From assembly GCF_001429765.1 (NCBI RefSeq), contig NZ_LMJB01000005.1:498549-562548 (forward strand): a stretch of DNA of 64,000 nucleotides, written 5' to 3'. A model generated the notes under the pieces. The model was given only the letters and a program-made list of their open reading frames with translations, had not been told where the DNA came from and searched no databases. The stretch is from Flavobacterium sp. Root901. Its GTDB lineage: Bacteria; Bacteroidota; Bacteroidia; Flavobacteriales; Flavobacteriaceae. A program made the translations under genes and the position numbers. Below, piece by piece: positions 16,214-27,401 of this stretch. Position 1 is the stretch's first letter. Every line of letters starts with the position of its first letter.

Positions 16214-17722
16214 ATGAAAATTAAAAATATAGTAATCGCAGGAAGCGTTTGTTTCCTAGCACTTTTCAGCTGCACGGATGTCAGCGAAAATGTATACGAT
16301 AAATATCCGGCAGACGAATTTTACGGAACTCCTGAAGGAGCAGATATCGCACTTGCCAATGTATATGCACAGATTCCGGGTGAATTCGCCAGAGAAGGTG
16401 CCAGCGGTGTAGGATATGCCGGAGCAGATAATGGCTGGTACGACATGAACTGTATGTCATCAGATGAACAGGTAATTCCACATAGAAATACAGGCGACTG
16501 GCAGCAGGATTTTGCCCGCCTGCACAAACACCAATGGCTGCCTACAGATTTCATCATTAACAATACCTGGAACTGGTTATACAAGGCTGTTTTTAATGCC
16601 AATTTAGCCGTTAGCTTACTGGAAAAATCAAATGCTGAAGCTTCTAAAATTGCCGAAGCAAAAGTACTCAGAGCTTTCTTTTACTATCTATTGATTGATG
16701 ATTATGGAAATGTTCCTTTCTTCACAGACAATAATATCACGGTTGATAAAATTCCACAGTCAAGCCGTAAAGAAGTTTTTGATTTTATCGTGAAAGAATT
16801 GAATGAAAATGTACCATTACTTTCCGGAACAAAAGGCGGTAATTATTACGGAAGGTTTAATAAATGGGCGGGTTACACCCTGCTGGCAAAAGTGTATTTA
16901 AATGCAGAAGTTTATACGGGAACCCCAAAATGGAATGAAGCTTTAGCTGCCTGTAACAAAGTGGCTGAAGGCGGATTTACACTACACTCAGGTGCTGTCG
17001 ATGCTTCAAATCCTCTTGGAAATAAATATTATGAATTATTTGGAGATGTTCTTCCTGAAGATGAAACAATTCTTTCCATTTATGCAACACTAGACGTTGT
17101 ATCCCGTAATGTTTATGCAGTTCGCAGTTTATACGGTGCACATGCTCAGGCTTTGTTTGGTTACAGCGGATGGAACGGTACAATTGTCCCTAAAGAATTT
17201 TTCTTAAAATATGATGAAAATGATATTCGCAGAAAACAGTTTTTATTTGGAGAACAGCCGGGCGGATTCAATTATACCCTCGATGTAGCTTCTCTTGATA
17301 ATCCGGGTGCAGATCCGCAGGCGGGAGTTCGTAATGTGAAGTTTTATCCTGCAGCACCAAGAACAGGCGGTGGAGCTTCTAATGATTTTCCAATTTTCAG
17401 ATATGCAGATGTTCTTTTAATGATGGCTGAATGTAATGCCCGATTAGGAAATCCGGGTGCAGCAAAACCTTTTGTTGATCAGATTAGACAACGTGCAGGA
17501 TTAGATGCGTTGACAGGAAACCCAACTCTTGATGATATTTATAATGAAAGAGGATTCGAATTAAACTGGGAAGGCCACAGAAGACAAGATATGATTCGTT
17601 TTGATAAATTTTTATTGGCAAACGAATTCAGACCTGCATCTCCAGCTTACAGAAAATTGTTCCCAATTCCAACTTCGGCTTTAAATGCTAATCTAGGATT
17701 AAAACAAAACCCTGGTTACTAA
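16214..17722 (+). CDS. SusD/RagB-family surface glycan-binding lipoprotein
   Basis: A 502-residue lipoprotein: hydrophobic leader and lipobox (CFLALFSC, Cys20), then the TPR-like SusD fold. Conserved features include WNWLYKAVFNANLAVSL, AEAKVLRAFFYYLLIDDYGNVPF, and the C-terminal FPIFRYADVLLMMAECNARLG, NERGFELNWEGHRRQDMIRF and LFPIPTSALNANLGLKQNPGY. It starts 9 bases after susC and covers the extracellular face of the transporter, passing oligosaccharide into the barrel. The glycan is inferred from the neighbours. Confidence 0.95.
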   Translation: MKIKNIVIAGSVCFLALFSCTDVSENVYDKYPADEFYGTPEGADIALANVYAQIPGEFAREGASGVGYAGADNGWYDMNCMSSDEQVIPHRNTGDWQQDFARLHKHQWLPTDFIINNTWNWLYKAVFNANLAVSLLEKSNAEASKIAEAKVLRAFFYYLLIDDYGNVPFFTDNNITVDKIPQSSRKEVFDFIVKELNENVPLLSGTKGGNYYGRFNKWAGYTLLAKVYLNAEVYTGTPKWNEALAACNKVAEGGFTLHSGAVDASNPLGNKYYELFGDVLPEDETILSIYATLDVVSRNVYAVRSLYGAHAQALFGYSGWNGTIVPKEFFLKYDENDIRRKQFLFGEQPGGFNYTLDVASLDNPGADPQAGVRNVKFYPAAPRTGGGASNDFPIFRYADVLLMMAECNARLGNPGAAKPFVDQIRQRAGLDALTGNPTLDDIYNERGFELNWEGHRRQDMIRFDKFLLANEFRPASPAYRKLFPIPTSALNANLGLKQNPGY

Positions 17723-17735
17723 AAATAAAACTATC

Positions 17736-18842
17736 ATGAAAAAATATATCAATAAATTAATATTACTGGGCAGTGTGCTTTTTCTGGGTTCCTGCGAAAG
17801 CGGAGCTGAATTAACGACATTAAAGTCGGTTAGTTTTCCTTCTGAAATTACAGCTTCATCCAACACTTTAATACTTACAGAAGATACTGCAGACGATCAG
17901 GTTTTACTTGTTTCATGGCCTTCAGTTTCTTTTCCTGTCGAAGCGCCGGTAACATACGCAATTCAATTTGATTTAATTGGAGATACAAGCGGAAGTAACG
18001 CATGGCAAAAATCAAAACGGGTTGAAGTGGGCACAGATGTTTTAAGCAAAACTTTAACAGGCAGGGATTTAAATAAAATTGCTGTCGATTTAGGACTTGA
18101 GCCAAATGCTGCCGGAAAACTAGTGGTTCGCGTAGAAGCTGCAATGGATCGAAAAATCTATTCTAATCCTGTTACTTTAACCATTACTCCATATGAAAAA
18201 AGTGTTGTTTTTGGTGAAATTTATATGCCTGGAAGCTATCAGGGATGGGCTGTCGAAACTGCTGCAGCTTTAACAGCAATTCAAAAAGGAATTTATCAGG
18301 GATACATGACAGTTCCGGTTGGAGCAGGTCCCGGCTTTAAATTAAATACGGCCAGAAACTGGGCACAATTTTACGGTGCGGGAGCTACAAACAATGATCT
18401 GCAAAACATGAGCGATACTGATTTTGTACTTCCGGGTGCAGGTTCATATCAAATTAAAGTAAATTTAAATACTTTAAAATGGAGCCAGACTCCGTATGCA
18501 TGGGGAATTGTAGGGCCAGCATCTGCAACAGCAGATCAAACAGCCGGAGATCCAAATTATGGATGGAATCATTCTGTTCCAATGTCGTACGATCATGTTT
18601 CTCAAATTTGGAAAATTACAACAAACCTTTTACCCGGAGCTTTAAAATTTAGATTGAACGATGCATGGACAATTAATTACGGTCCTGCAGATCCATCAAC
18701 AAATATTGTAAATCTGGATAATGGAGGAGCTTATACTATTGCTGAGGCAGGAACTTATGAAATAACGTTTAAAATTATAGAAACAGATGCGGCAGCAGCA
18801 GGTTATCCGGCAACTGCTATTACATCGATTGTTAAAAAATAA
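17736..18842 (+). CDS. SusE/SusF-like surface starch-binding lipoprotein
   Basis: A 368-residue lipoprotein (lipobox FLGSC, Cys20) with an N-terminal SusE-type Ig domain (DQVLLVSWPSVSFPVEAPVTYAIQFD) followed by two SusE/F-type starch-binding modules of about 100 residues. The modules repeat the pattern of a PGSYQGW or ADQTAGDPNYGW opening, then a KLN/KFRLNDAW block and a YEI/YQIKVN strand. SusE/F proteins bind maltooligosaccharides at the cell surface without cleaving them. It starts 13 bases after susD and so is in the same operon. A hairpin follows. Confidence 0.85.
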   Translation: MKKYINKLILLGSVLFLGSCESGAELTTLKSVSFPSEITASSNTLILTEDTADDQVLLVSWPSVSFPVEAPVTYAIQFDLIGDTSGSNAWQKSKRVEVGTDVLSKTLTGRDLNKIAVDLGLEPNAAGKLVVRVEAAMDRKIYSNPVTLTITPYEKSVVFGEIYMPGSYQGWAVETAAALTAIQKGIYQGYMTVPVGAGPGFKLNTARNWAQFYGAGATNNDLQNMSDTDFVLPGAGSYQIKVNLNTLKWSQTPYAWGIVGPASATADQTAGDPNYGWNHSVPMSYDHVSQIWKITTNLLPGALKFRLNDAWTINYGPADPSTNIVNLDNGGAYTIAEAGTYEITFKIIETDAAAAGYPATAITSIVKK

Positions 18843-18872
18843 TAAAAATTAAGTTTAGTTTGGTTTGAGTTT

Positions 18873-18899
18873 ACCTGTCTTTTACTTCGAAAGGCAGGT
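18873..18899 (+). other. Intra-operon hairpin between the SusE-like gene and the GH13 gene
   Basis: ACCTGTCTTT (18873-18882) pairs fully (one G-U) with AAAGGCAGGT (18890-18899). No clear T run follows, so partial termination or protection of the susCDE message is possible. Confidence 0.4.
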
Positions 18900-18937
18900 T
18901 ACTTCTCACCTCTCCGAACTTTAAAAAATCAAAAATT

Positions 18938-20320
18938 ATGAAATTCAATATAAAAATCGTCTACGGATTTTTACTGGCATTAGCCTTTATTTCCTGCAGT
19001 TCTTCTGATGACGATACAAAGGGCACGGAATCTCCTTACACGCAGTATGGTACTCCATTTGATAAAATGCCAAAAAAGGAAGATGCTGTAATTTATCAGG
19101 TAAATATTCGTGCTTTCAGTCAGGCCGGAACCTTAAAAGGAGTTCAGGACAGATTGAGCCAAATTCAGGAACTTGGCGCCAATGTTATTTACTTAATGCC
19201 GGTGTATCCTGTTGGAAAAGTAAAAGCTTCGGGAGAATTAGGATCGCCTTATGCGGTAAAAGATTATAAGGCTGTAAATCCTGATTTTGGAACACTTCAG
19301 GATCTTCAGACTTTAGTTGAAGAAGCGCACAAAAAAAACATGGCAGTTGTTTTAGACTGGGTTGCCAATCACACTGCATGGGATAACAACTGGATTACAG
19401 AACATCCAAATTGGTACCAAAAAGATGCAAACGGAAATATCATTATTCCTCCGGGAACAAACTACAATGATGTGGCGCAGCTGGATTTTAACAATGCCGA
19501 AATGAAAAGCGCAATGATCGATGCGATGTCCTATTGGGTTTACAATGCAAACATAGATGGTTTTAGATGCGATTATGCTGATTTTGTGCCACAGACTTTT
19601 TGGTCGGAAGCAATTACTAAACTGAGAAAAATCAAGAAAACCCAAAACATACTAATGCTTGCTGAAGGTTCAAGAACAAACCATTTTGCTGCTGGTTTTG
19701 ACTATACTTTTGGTTTTAACTTCTTTAGTACTTTAGAAAAACTTTTTAAAGACAGTAAACCCGCAACTACAATTCAGGATTCAAATGCAACAGAATATGC
19801 GAACAACTACAATCCGGAAAACAGAGTCGTAAGATACACCAGCAATCATGATGTAAATCTTAGTGAAGGGACTCCATTAGAGCTTTTTGGAGGCAAAAAA
19901 GGATCCATCGCGGCTTTTGTTGTTGCGGCTTATTTAAAATCTGTTCCGATGATTTACAACGGACAGGAAATTGGATATGCCCAAAGAATAAACTATTTCT
20001 CGAGAACTCCAATTGACTGGTCAACTGCAGATAATGAAATGCTGGCAGAATACAAAAAAATCATTGCTTTTAGAAAGACAAGTAATGCGGTTAAAAAAGG
20101 AGCTTTTACAGGTTATAGCAGTGATGCCGTGAGTGCATTTACAATGGAAAAAGACTCAGAAAAAGTTTTTGTGCTTTCTAATTTGACCGGCTCAACTGTA
20201 AAACATCTTGTTCCTTCCTCTTTAAAAGGAAACTGGAAAGACGCTTTAACCGGAACAGCAGTTAATGTTGGTACAGATATAACACTTCAGCCTTTTCAAT
20301 ATTTAATATTGAAAAATTAA
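18938..20320 (+). CDS. GH13 alpha-amylase, surface lipoprotein (SusG-like)
   Basis: A 460-residue alpha-glucan hydrolase. Lipobox ALAFISC (Cys20) followed by SSSDDD, an acidic stretch of the kind that exports lipoproteins to the surface in Bacteroidota. All GH13 regions are intact: region I DWVANH (Asp140, His145), region II GFRCDYAD with nucleophile Asp212, region III MLAEGS with acid/base Glu243, region IV TSNHD with Asp305. It has no carbohydrate-binding domain, unlike its tandem paralogue at 22788. It likely makes the oligosaccharides imported by SusCD. Confidence 0.93.
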   Translation: MKFNIKIVYGFLLALAFISCSSSDDDTKGTESPYTQYGTPFDKMPKKEDAVIYQVNIRAFSQAGTLKGVQDRLSQIQELGANVIYLMPVYPVGKVKASGELGSPYAVKDYKAVNPDFGTLQDLQTLVEEAHKKNMAVVLDWVANHTAWDNNWITEHPNWYQKDANGNIIIPPGTNYNDVAQLDFNNAEMKSAMIDAMSYWVYNANIDGFRCDYADFVPQTFWSEAITKLRKIKKTQNILMLAEGSRTNHFAAGFDYTFGFNFFSTLEKLFKDSKPATTIQDSNATEYANNYNPENRVVRYTSNHDVNLSEGTPLELFGGKKGSIAAFVVAAYLKSVPMIYNGQEIGYAQRINYFSRTPIDWSTADNEMLAEYKKIIAFRKTSNAVKKGAFTGYSSDAVSAFTMEKDSEKVFVLSNLTGSTVKHLVPSSLKGNWKDALTGTAVNVGTDITLQPFQYLILKN

Positions 20321-20347
20321 TTACAATGCAGCTTTAAATAAAATTAG

Positions 20348-22549
<2,202 letters not shown>

Positions 22550-22574
22550 ATTAACAGATTACAGAGTTTTTTTC

Positions 22575-22643
22575 GCCACGAATTACACGAATGCCACGAA
22601 TTAAAGCACAATTAAAATTAGTGCAATTCGTGCAATTCGCGGC
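22575..22643. repeat. GCCACGAATT inverted-repeat element, copy 1
   Basis: The left arm (22575-22597, GCCACGAATTACACGAAT...) pairs with the right arm (22621-22643, ending AATTCGCGGC) with few mismatches; a T tract lies just before the left arm. Similar elements are at 47692-47760 and 59303-59374. It fills most of the 238-base spacer between susB and the second amylase. Confidence 0.65.
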
Positions 22644-22787
22644 AGGAAAACTATTGCCCAAACTCGGGCTAAAAAACTTTACTATTGAAAACTATTAACC
22701 ACAAATGTTTGTCCAATCTAAACAATGAAAGCGAGAATGAATGAATTTTAGTTGAAGATGCCGACAAGCATGTAAAAAACTATTATT

Positions 22788-25700
22788 ATGAAAATCAACA
22801 TTACCACAAGATTATTTCATATTACGAAAACACTGATTTGTTTTCTACTATTATTTGCAAGTTCAGTTTATGCACAAGATCCCGCGCAATACGGAACGCC
22901 ATTTGCAGGTGTTCCGGATACGCGAGATATCAATATGTATCAGGTGCATATCCGTCCGTTTAGTGCCAGCGGAAATTTAGCCGGAGTAACCGCCCGTTTA
23001 GATAATATTAAAGCACTCGGTACCAATGTTATTTATTTAATGCCCATTTATCCCCACGGAACTGATTCCCGAAGTTCGGCTTCACCGTATTGTATAAAAG
23101 ATTTTAAAGCCGTCGGATCAGAATATGGTTCTCTTGCTGATTTAAGAACTTTAGTAGATGGTGCCCATAGCCGCGGGATGGCAGTAATTTTAGACATCGC
23201 CATCAACGGAACTTCATGGGATCATGGGTGGACCGTTTCACATCCTGAATATTATAAGAGAACAGGCAATACGATTCAGCAATTAGGAAACTTCTCAGAT
23301 ATTGCTGCACTGGATCTTAATAGTTCTGCTACACGAGCGGCTATAAAAGATGTCATGCGTTATTGGATTTTCGCTGCCAATGTTGATGGTTATCGCTGCG
23401 ATTATGCTAATAATCCTCCCCTTGATTTTTGGTCTGAAGTGAATTCAAATCTTAGAAGTATTTCTTCTCATAATTTATTAATGCTGGCCGAAGGAGACCG
23501 ACAAGAAAACTTTCAGGTTGGTTTTGACATGAATTATGGTGACAGATGGTTTCACAGCGGTTTGTATGATATTGCTAACGGCGGACCTGTTTCTCAAAGA
23601 CTTCAGGATCAAAGCACTTATGAATATGCTAAAGCAACTGGAAACCAACAAATAGTTCGATACACTGGTAACCATGATACATACACCAATGATGACGGAG
23701 TTAGAAGACCATTTATAGCATTTAAAAACCATAACGGAATTGTTGCCAACTTTTTAGTTTCGGCTTATATGAAAGGAGTTCCTTTTTTAATGAGCGGACA
23801 AGAAATTGATTATGAACCAAAAACCGACTGGCCATGGACGAACTTTAAATTTAACTGGTCGCAGAATCCTACTGCAGCTGCAGATTTTGCAAAAATCTTA
23901 AATTTCAGAACAAGCAGTGCAGCCATCAGACGAGGTGATTTAACTACTTATGCTAATGACGATATTAGTATTTTCACCAAAACATTAGGATCAGAAAAAG
24001 TAATCGTAATGTCGAATTTGAGAAATGCTTCTAAGTCTTATGTAATTCCGGCAGCTTTGGCAGGAACTTATGTAAATCCGTATAACAATAATGCTTCTGT
24101 TACTTTAATTGCAGGAACTACACAAAATTTTGCTGCATTCGAGTATTTGGTCTTAACCAATACAAATGCTCCGGTTGTAGCCGTTACAGGAGTTTCTGTA
24201 AGTCCGGCAGCAGCAACGGTTGGTTTAGGATCAACACAGCAGTTAAATGCAGCGATTGCTCCGGCAAATGCGACAAACCAAAACGTTACCTGGACATCTA
24301 GCAATACTGCAGTTGCTACAGTAAATAGTGCTGGTTTAGTTACTGCAGTTTCAACCGGAACAGCAACTATTACAGTAAAAACAGCTGACGGAAACAAAAC
24401 AGCAACTTCGTCCATAACTGTTGCTGCAATTGCGGTTTCTTCTGTCGCAGTTTCTCCAACTTCTTCCAGTTTATATGCCGGAAATACACAACAGCTTTCA
24501 GCGACAATTTTACCGGCAAATGCAACAAACAAAAATGTAACCTGGAGTTCTAACAATACAGCAGTTGCAACTGTAAATTCAAGCGGACTTGTAACAGCAG
24601 TTTCTGCGGGAACAGCAACGATTACAGCTACTACACAAGATGGGAATAAAACAGCTTCTGCTGCGATTACTGTAAATCCGAATACAAATTTTACGGTTTA
24701 TTTCTACAAACCAGCATCTTGGGGCACCGGGATTAAAATCTATTATTGGAATGCTTTACCAAGCGGAGTTCTGGCCAATGCGACATGGCCGGGAGTTAAC
24801 ATGACCGATGCAGGAAATGGCTGGTACAGTTATACCTTTACCAATGTTACATCAACCAATTTAATCTTTAACGACGGGACCAGCCAAACTGCCGATTTAA
24901 CCCGAAACAAAACAGGCTGGTACATGAACAGCACTTGGTACGATTCAAACCCGGGAACTGGTGTTGCGGTTACAAGTGTAAGCTTAAGTCCAACAACAGC
25001 TTCATTAAATGTCGGCTCAACGCAGCAGCTTACACCAACTGTACTTCCTGCAAATGCAACCAACAAATCTGTAACGTATAGTTCTGGCAATACAGCTGTA
25101 GCAACTGTAAATGCATCAGGTTTAATTACGGCTGCAGCAAATGGAACTGCGATAATAACAGTTACAACAGCTGACGGAAACAAAACCAGCACTTGTACAG
25201 TAACCGTTTCAACACCATCTGGCGGAGGAAATTATTACACGATCAAAAACAGATGGACAGGAGCATATTTATCTGATGCCGGTGCAAATGTTGGTTATGG
25301 GACAACGATTTCTGGAAACAATTACAAATGGCAGAAAATTGCCATTGACGCTACTTATTTTGTACTTAAAAATGTGGCAACCGGAGAGTTAATGAATATC
25401 GAAAGCCAAACAGGAAGTGTTCAGTCTAATATTACAGATACTACTTTCTGGAGCGCTCAATGGTCAAGCGATTATATTGACGGGACTTGGGTAAGATTAA
25501 GAAACAGATGGCAGACAGGAAATATTATTCATGTTGAAAATCAAACGGGTTCTGCACAATACGGAAATTCACAAGACGGCTGGTACAGCGCACAATGGCA
25601 GTTAGAACCAATAACAGTTGGGACTTCAAAAGCAGCATTAAATATTGAAGAAGCTTCTACAACTAAAAAAGTAATTGGCATTTATCCTAATCCGGCGACT

Positions 25701-25904
25701 AATAATGAATTTCACGTTTTATTACCTGAATTAGAAAATGGAGATATTGCTGCAATTTCTGTTTCAGATATGAACGGAAGAACAGTTTTAACTGAAAAAC
25801 TCTCTTCATCAGGAAAAATCGATCATCATTTATCCTCAGGAATTTATATTGTAAATATTGTTTCTAAAGATTTAAAAGCAACTAAAAAACTGATCGTTAA
25901 ATAA
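22788..25904 (+). CDS. Multimodular GH13 alpha-amylase with Ig, starch-binding and trefoil domains, T9SS-secreted
   Basis: A 1038-residue extracellular enzyme. Order: signal peptide (to about 29); GH13 catalytic domain (30-460) with Asp205 (GYRCDYAN), Glu235 (LAEGD) and Asp297 (TGNHD); two bacterial Ig-like (Big2) domains (464-632); a CBM26-like starch-binding module (633-722; VYFYKPASWGTGIKIYYW); a third Big2 (724-808); a ricin-like beta-trefoil (812-943; YTIKNRWTGAYLSD); a type A T9SS sorting domain (961-1038; IYPNPATNNEF). It is a tandem paralogue of the 18938 gene. Region I reads DIAING, so the usual substrate-binding His is Gly141. A freely secreted or surface-fixed starch degrader is inferred. 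Confidence 0.92.
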   Translation: MKINITTRLFHITKTLICFLLLFASSVYAQDPAQYGTPFAGVPDTRDINMYQVHIRPFSASGNLAGVTARLDNIKALGTNVIYLMPIYPHGTDSRSSASPYCIKDFKAVGSEYGSLADLRTLVDGAHSRGMAVILDIAINGTSWDHGWTVSHPEYYKRTGNTIQQLGNFSDIAALDLNSSATRAAIKDVMRYWIFAANVDGYRCDYANNPPLDFWSEVNSNLRSISSHNLLMLAEGDRQENFQVGFDMNYGDRWFHSGLYDIANGGPVSQRLQDQSTYEYAKATGNQQIVRYTGNHDTYTNDDGVRRPFIAFKNHNGIVANFLVSAYMKGVPFLMSGQEIDYEPKTDWPWTNFKFNWSQNPTAAADFAKILNFRTSSAAIRRGDLTTYANDDISIFTKTLGSEKVIVMSNLRNASKSYVIPAALAGTYVNPYNNNASVTLIAGTTQNFAAFEYLVLTNTNAPVVAVTGVSVSPAAATVGLGSTQQLNAAIAPANATNQNVTWTSSNTAVATVNSAGLVTAVSTGTATITVKTADGNKTATSSITVAAIAVSSVAVSPTSSSLYAGNTQQLSATILPANATNKNVTWSSNNTAVATVNSSGLVTAVSAGTATITATTQDGNKTASAAITVNPNTNFTVYFYKPASWGTGIKIYYWNALPSGVLANATWPGVNMTDAGNGWYSYTFTNVTSTNLIFNDGTSQTADLTRNKTGWYMNSTWYDSNPGTGVAVTSVSLSPTTASLNVGSTQQLTPTVLPANATNKSVTYSSGNTAVATVNASGLITAAANGTAIITVTTADGNKTSTCTVTVSTPSGGGNYYTIKNRWTGAYLSDAGANVGYGTTISGNNYKWQKIAIDATYFVLKNVATGELMNIESQTGSVQSNITDTTFWSAQWSSDYIDGTWVRLRNRWQTGNIIHVENQTGSAQYGNSQDGWYSAQWQLEPITVGTSKAALNIEEASTTKKVIGIYPNPATNNEFHVLLPELENGDIAAISVSDMNGRTVLTEKLSSSGKIDHHLSSGIYIVNIVSKDLKATKKLIVK

Positions 25905-25923
25905 TTATTTAAAATTATAAACT

Positions 25924-25954
25924 AAAAGGCGTATGAAAATTTCATACGCCTTTT
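25924..25954 (+). terminator. Terminator of the starch locus
   Basis: AAAAGGCGTATGAAA pairs perfectly with TTTCATACGCCTTTT around a single base, flanked by A and T tracts. It closes the PUL and could act in both directions. Confidence 0.85.
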
Positions 25955-25994
25955 AATATTTTTCAACTATGTAATTTATTACCTGTAAGATTGA

Positions 25995-26786
25995 TCAAAT
26001 TGTTTGATATTGAAAATCTGTTGTTATAACTAATTTTCCTTCTAAAGTTGAAATTATCTTATTGGGATATTCTCTTCCGGCATAATCTTTATCCGTTGAA
26101 GGTTTACATTCGATTACCTCATTTTCCTTTGCTATATTATACAGGCTGCCTCTTTCAGGAAAGTCCATTACAATTTCCCAAAACAGGGAATTCCCAATTA
26201 AGCTGTAAGGATTTAGGCAGGAAGATTTAACTCCTTTTTTATCTGTAAATTCTATCGTCCTAAGCAAATTTCTAGATTTATTATAAATTTGGAAGAAAGA
26301 ATTTTTCTTATCTGCTTTTATTATAATATCGTCTTCTACAGTTATTGCAGAACCACATGTACTTACCGCTCCTCCTTTTATGTATATGGAATTTTGTATA
26401 GAATGCACAAATATTTCACCATTCTTATATTGTAATGTCTTGATTAAATGAACCCCGGAATTCGTTATATACCTTTCAACAGAGTCAATTTTTCCCTGTT
26501 TATTATATGAAATAAGAGTAGAATCTTTTGTGAGATTTTGTATCTCGCCTGATTTAGTGATTGAAGATATTAACCTATTTTTACTGTCATAAGAATAATA
26601 GGTAATATCATTAAATACATCCTTGTTTTCTCCGGTTTTACAGATAGTTTGAATAGAGCTTCTGGTCAATAATACTGAAGTTCTTTTATTAGATAAAAAG
26701 TGTTGACTGTAAGAATAATTGATAAATAGTATGGTTAAAAAAAGAATCTTTTTAATTCTTTTGGTTTTATTTTTTCCTAAACACAT
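25995..26786 (-). CDS. Secreted protein of unknown function (YD/RHS-like beta strands)
   Basis: A 263-residue protein I do not recognise. The N-terminus has a basic stretch and a hydrophobic leader (KKILFLTILFINYSYSQ), so it is exported. The middle contains short beta-rich motifs, SYDSKNRLISSITKSGEI and SYNKQGKIDSVERY, like single YD/RHS-type or text-generated model repeats, but there is no full repeat array. Two cysteines (in KSSCLN and VIECK) and one in STCGSA might form disulfides. It lies 42 bases before an apparently frameshifted gene on the same strand; both are next to the PUL but look unrelated to it. Confidence 0.5.
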   Translation of the reverse strand: MCLGKNKTKRIKKILFLTILFINYSYSQHFLSNKRTSVLLTRSSIQTICKTGENKDVFNDITYYSYDSKNRLISSITKSGEIQNLTKDSTLISYNKQGKIDSVERYITNSGVHLIKTLQYKNGEIFVHSIQNSIYIKGGAVSTCGSAITVEDDIIIKADKKNSFFQIYNKSRNLLRTIEFTDKKGVKSSCLNPYSLIGNSLFWEIVMDFPERGSLYNIAKENEVIECKPSTDKDYAGREYPNKIISTLEGKLVITTDFQYQTI

Positions 26787-26828
26787 GTCTAAAATTTAAT
26801 ATTGATAATTTCAATTTTATGTGATGAT

Positions 26829-27282
26829 CTATCTTTTCTTTTCAGATAAAAACTTACCATTCCACATAAACTGTTTGATCTGTTTCTTTTTTTTGTAAAC
26901 AGGATCGCCGTTTTTATAGTTTTTACCCGTATCTTCCCCATCTTCAATTTTTAAGAGAACAAGATTTGGTTTTCCTCCTTTATCTCTTGGGAAAATTAAT
27001 TCTTCACTATGATAATCACCATCTCCCACAGATTTAATATTGTAAATTGGTATTAATTCATTGTTTCCAAAACCAAAATAATAAAGTCTGCTTGGTTCCG
27101 CAGGATTCACCTCCAATATTGATTTCAAGTACTTCCTTTATGTTTTTTAGTCCTTTACCTTCATACAAATTTGCCGATATAGAACTAAAGCTTTCTAATT
27201 CGTAAATGAGAGGAAATTTTAAGACGGTAATTCTTTTTTCTTTTTCATAAACTTTAATTTGCAAATATATTTTGTACAACAA
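26829..27282 (-). pseudogene. Frameshifted gene of unknown function
   Basis: Two overlapping minus-strand frames look like one broken gene. The upstream frame (27282 to 27058) encodes KRITVLKFPLIYELESFSS...KNIKEVLEIN and then turns to nonsense; the downstream frame (from 27128) carries on EVNPAEPSRLYYFGFGNNE...QFMWNGKFLSEKK. Removing one G of the GG near 27110-27113 would join them as EINIEVNPAEPS. Neither part has an ATG start (both open with TTG), and a TATATTTG promoter-like string lies inside the upstream frame. The protein family is not recognised. A sequencing error is the main alternative. Confidence 0.55.
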
Positions 27283-27340
27283 TAAAACGTTACTCTTAAA
27301 TATTTTTAAAACAACAACTTAAGACAAATTTTAACCCATA

Positions 27341-27373
27341 AAAAAAGGCTCCCAGTTTTATCTGAAAGCCTTT
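27341..27373 (-). terminator. Terminator of mfd
   Basis: On the minus strand AAAGGCT..CAG pairs with CTG..AGCCTTT around a 6-base loop, with a two-base internal bulge, followed by a T run. It lies 28 bases after the mfd stop. Confidence 0.7.
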
Positions 27374-27401
27374 ATATTTAATTTACTTATTTATGTTTGT
27401 T

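Noticed and set aside
24068-25192. Long minus-strand open frames (162 and 120 residues) opposite the second amylase.
   Set aside because: They are shadows of the Ig-like repeat coding region, whose Ala/Thr/Val-rich codons keep the opposite frame open. The plus-strand protein has clear domains.
24180-25210. Repeated DNA in the amylase gene as a possible CRISPR or tandem array.
   Set aside because: The repeats are about 250-bp Big2 domain units in frame, far too long for CRISPR and with no spacers.
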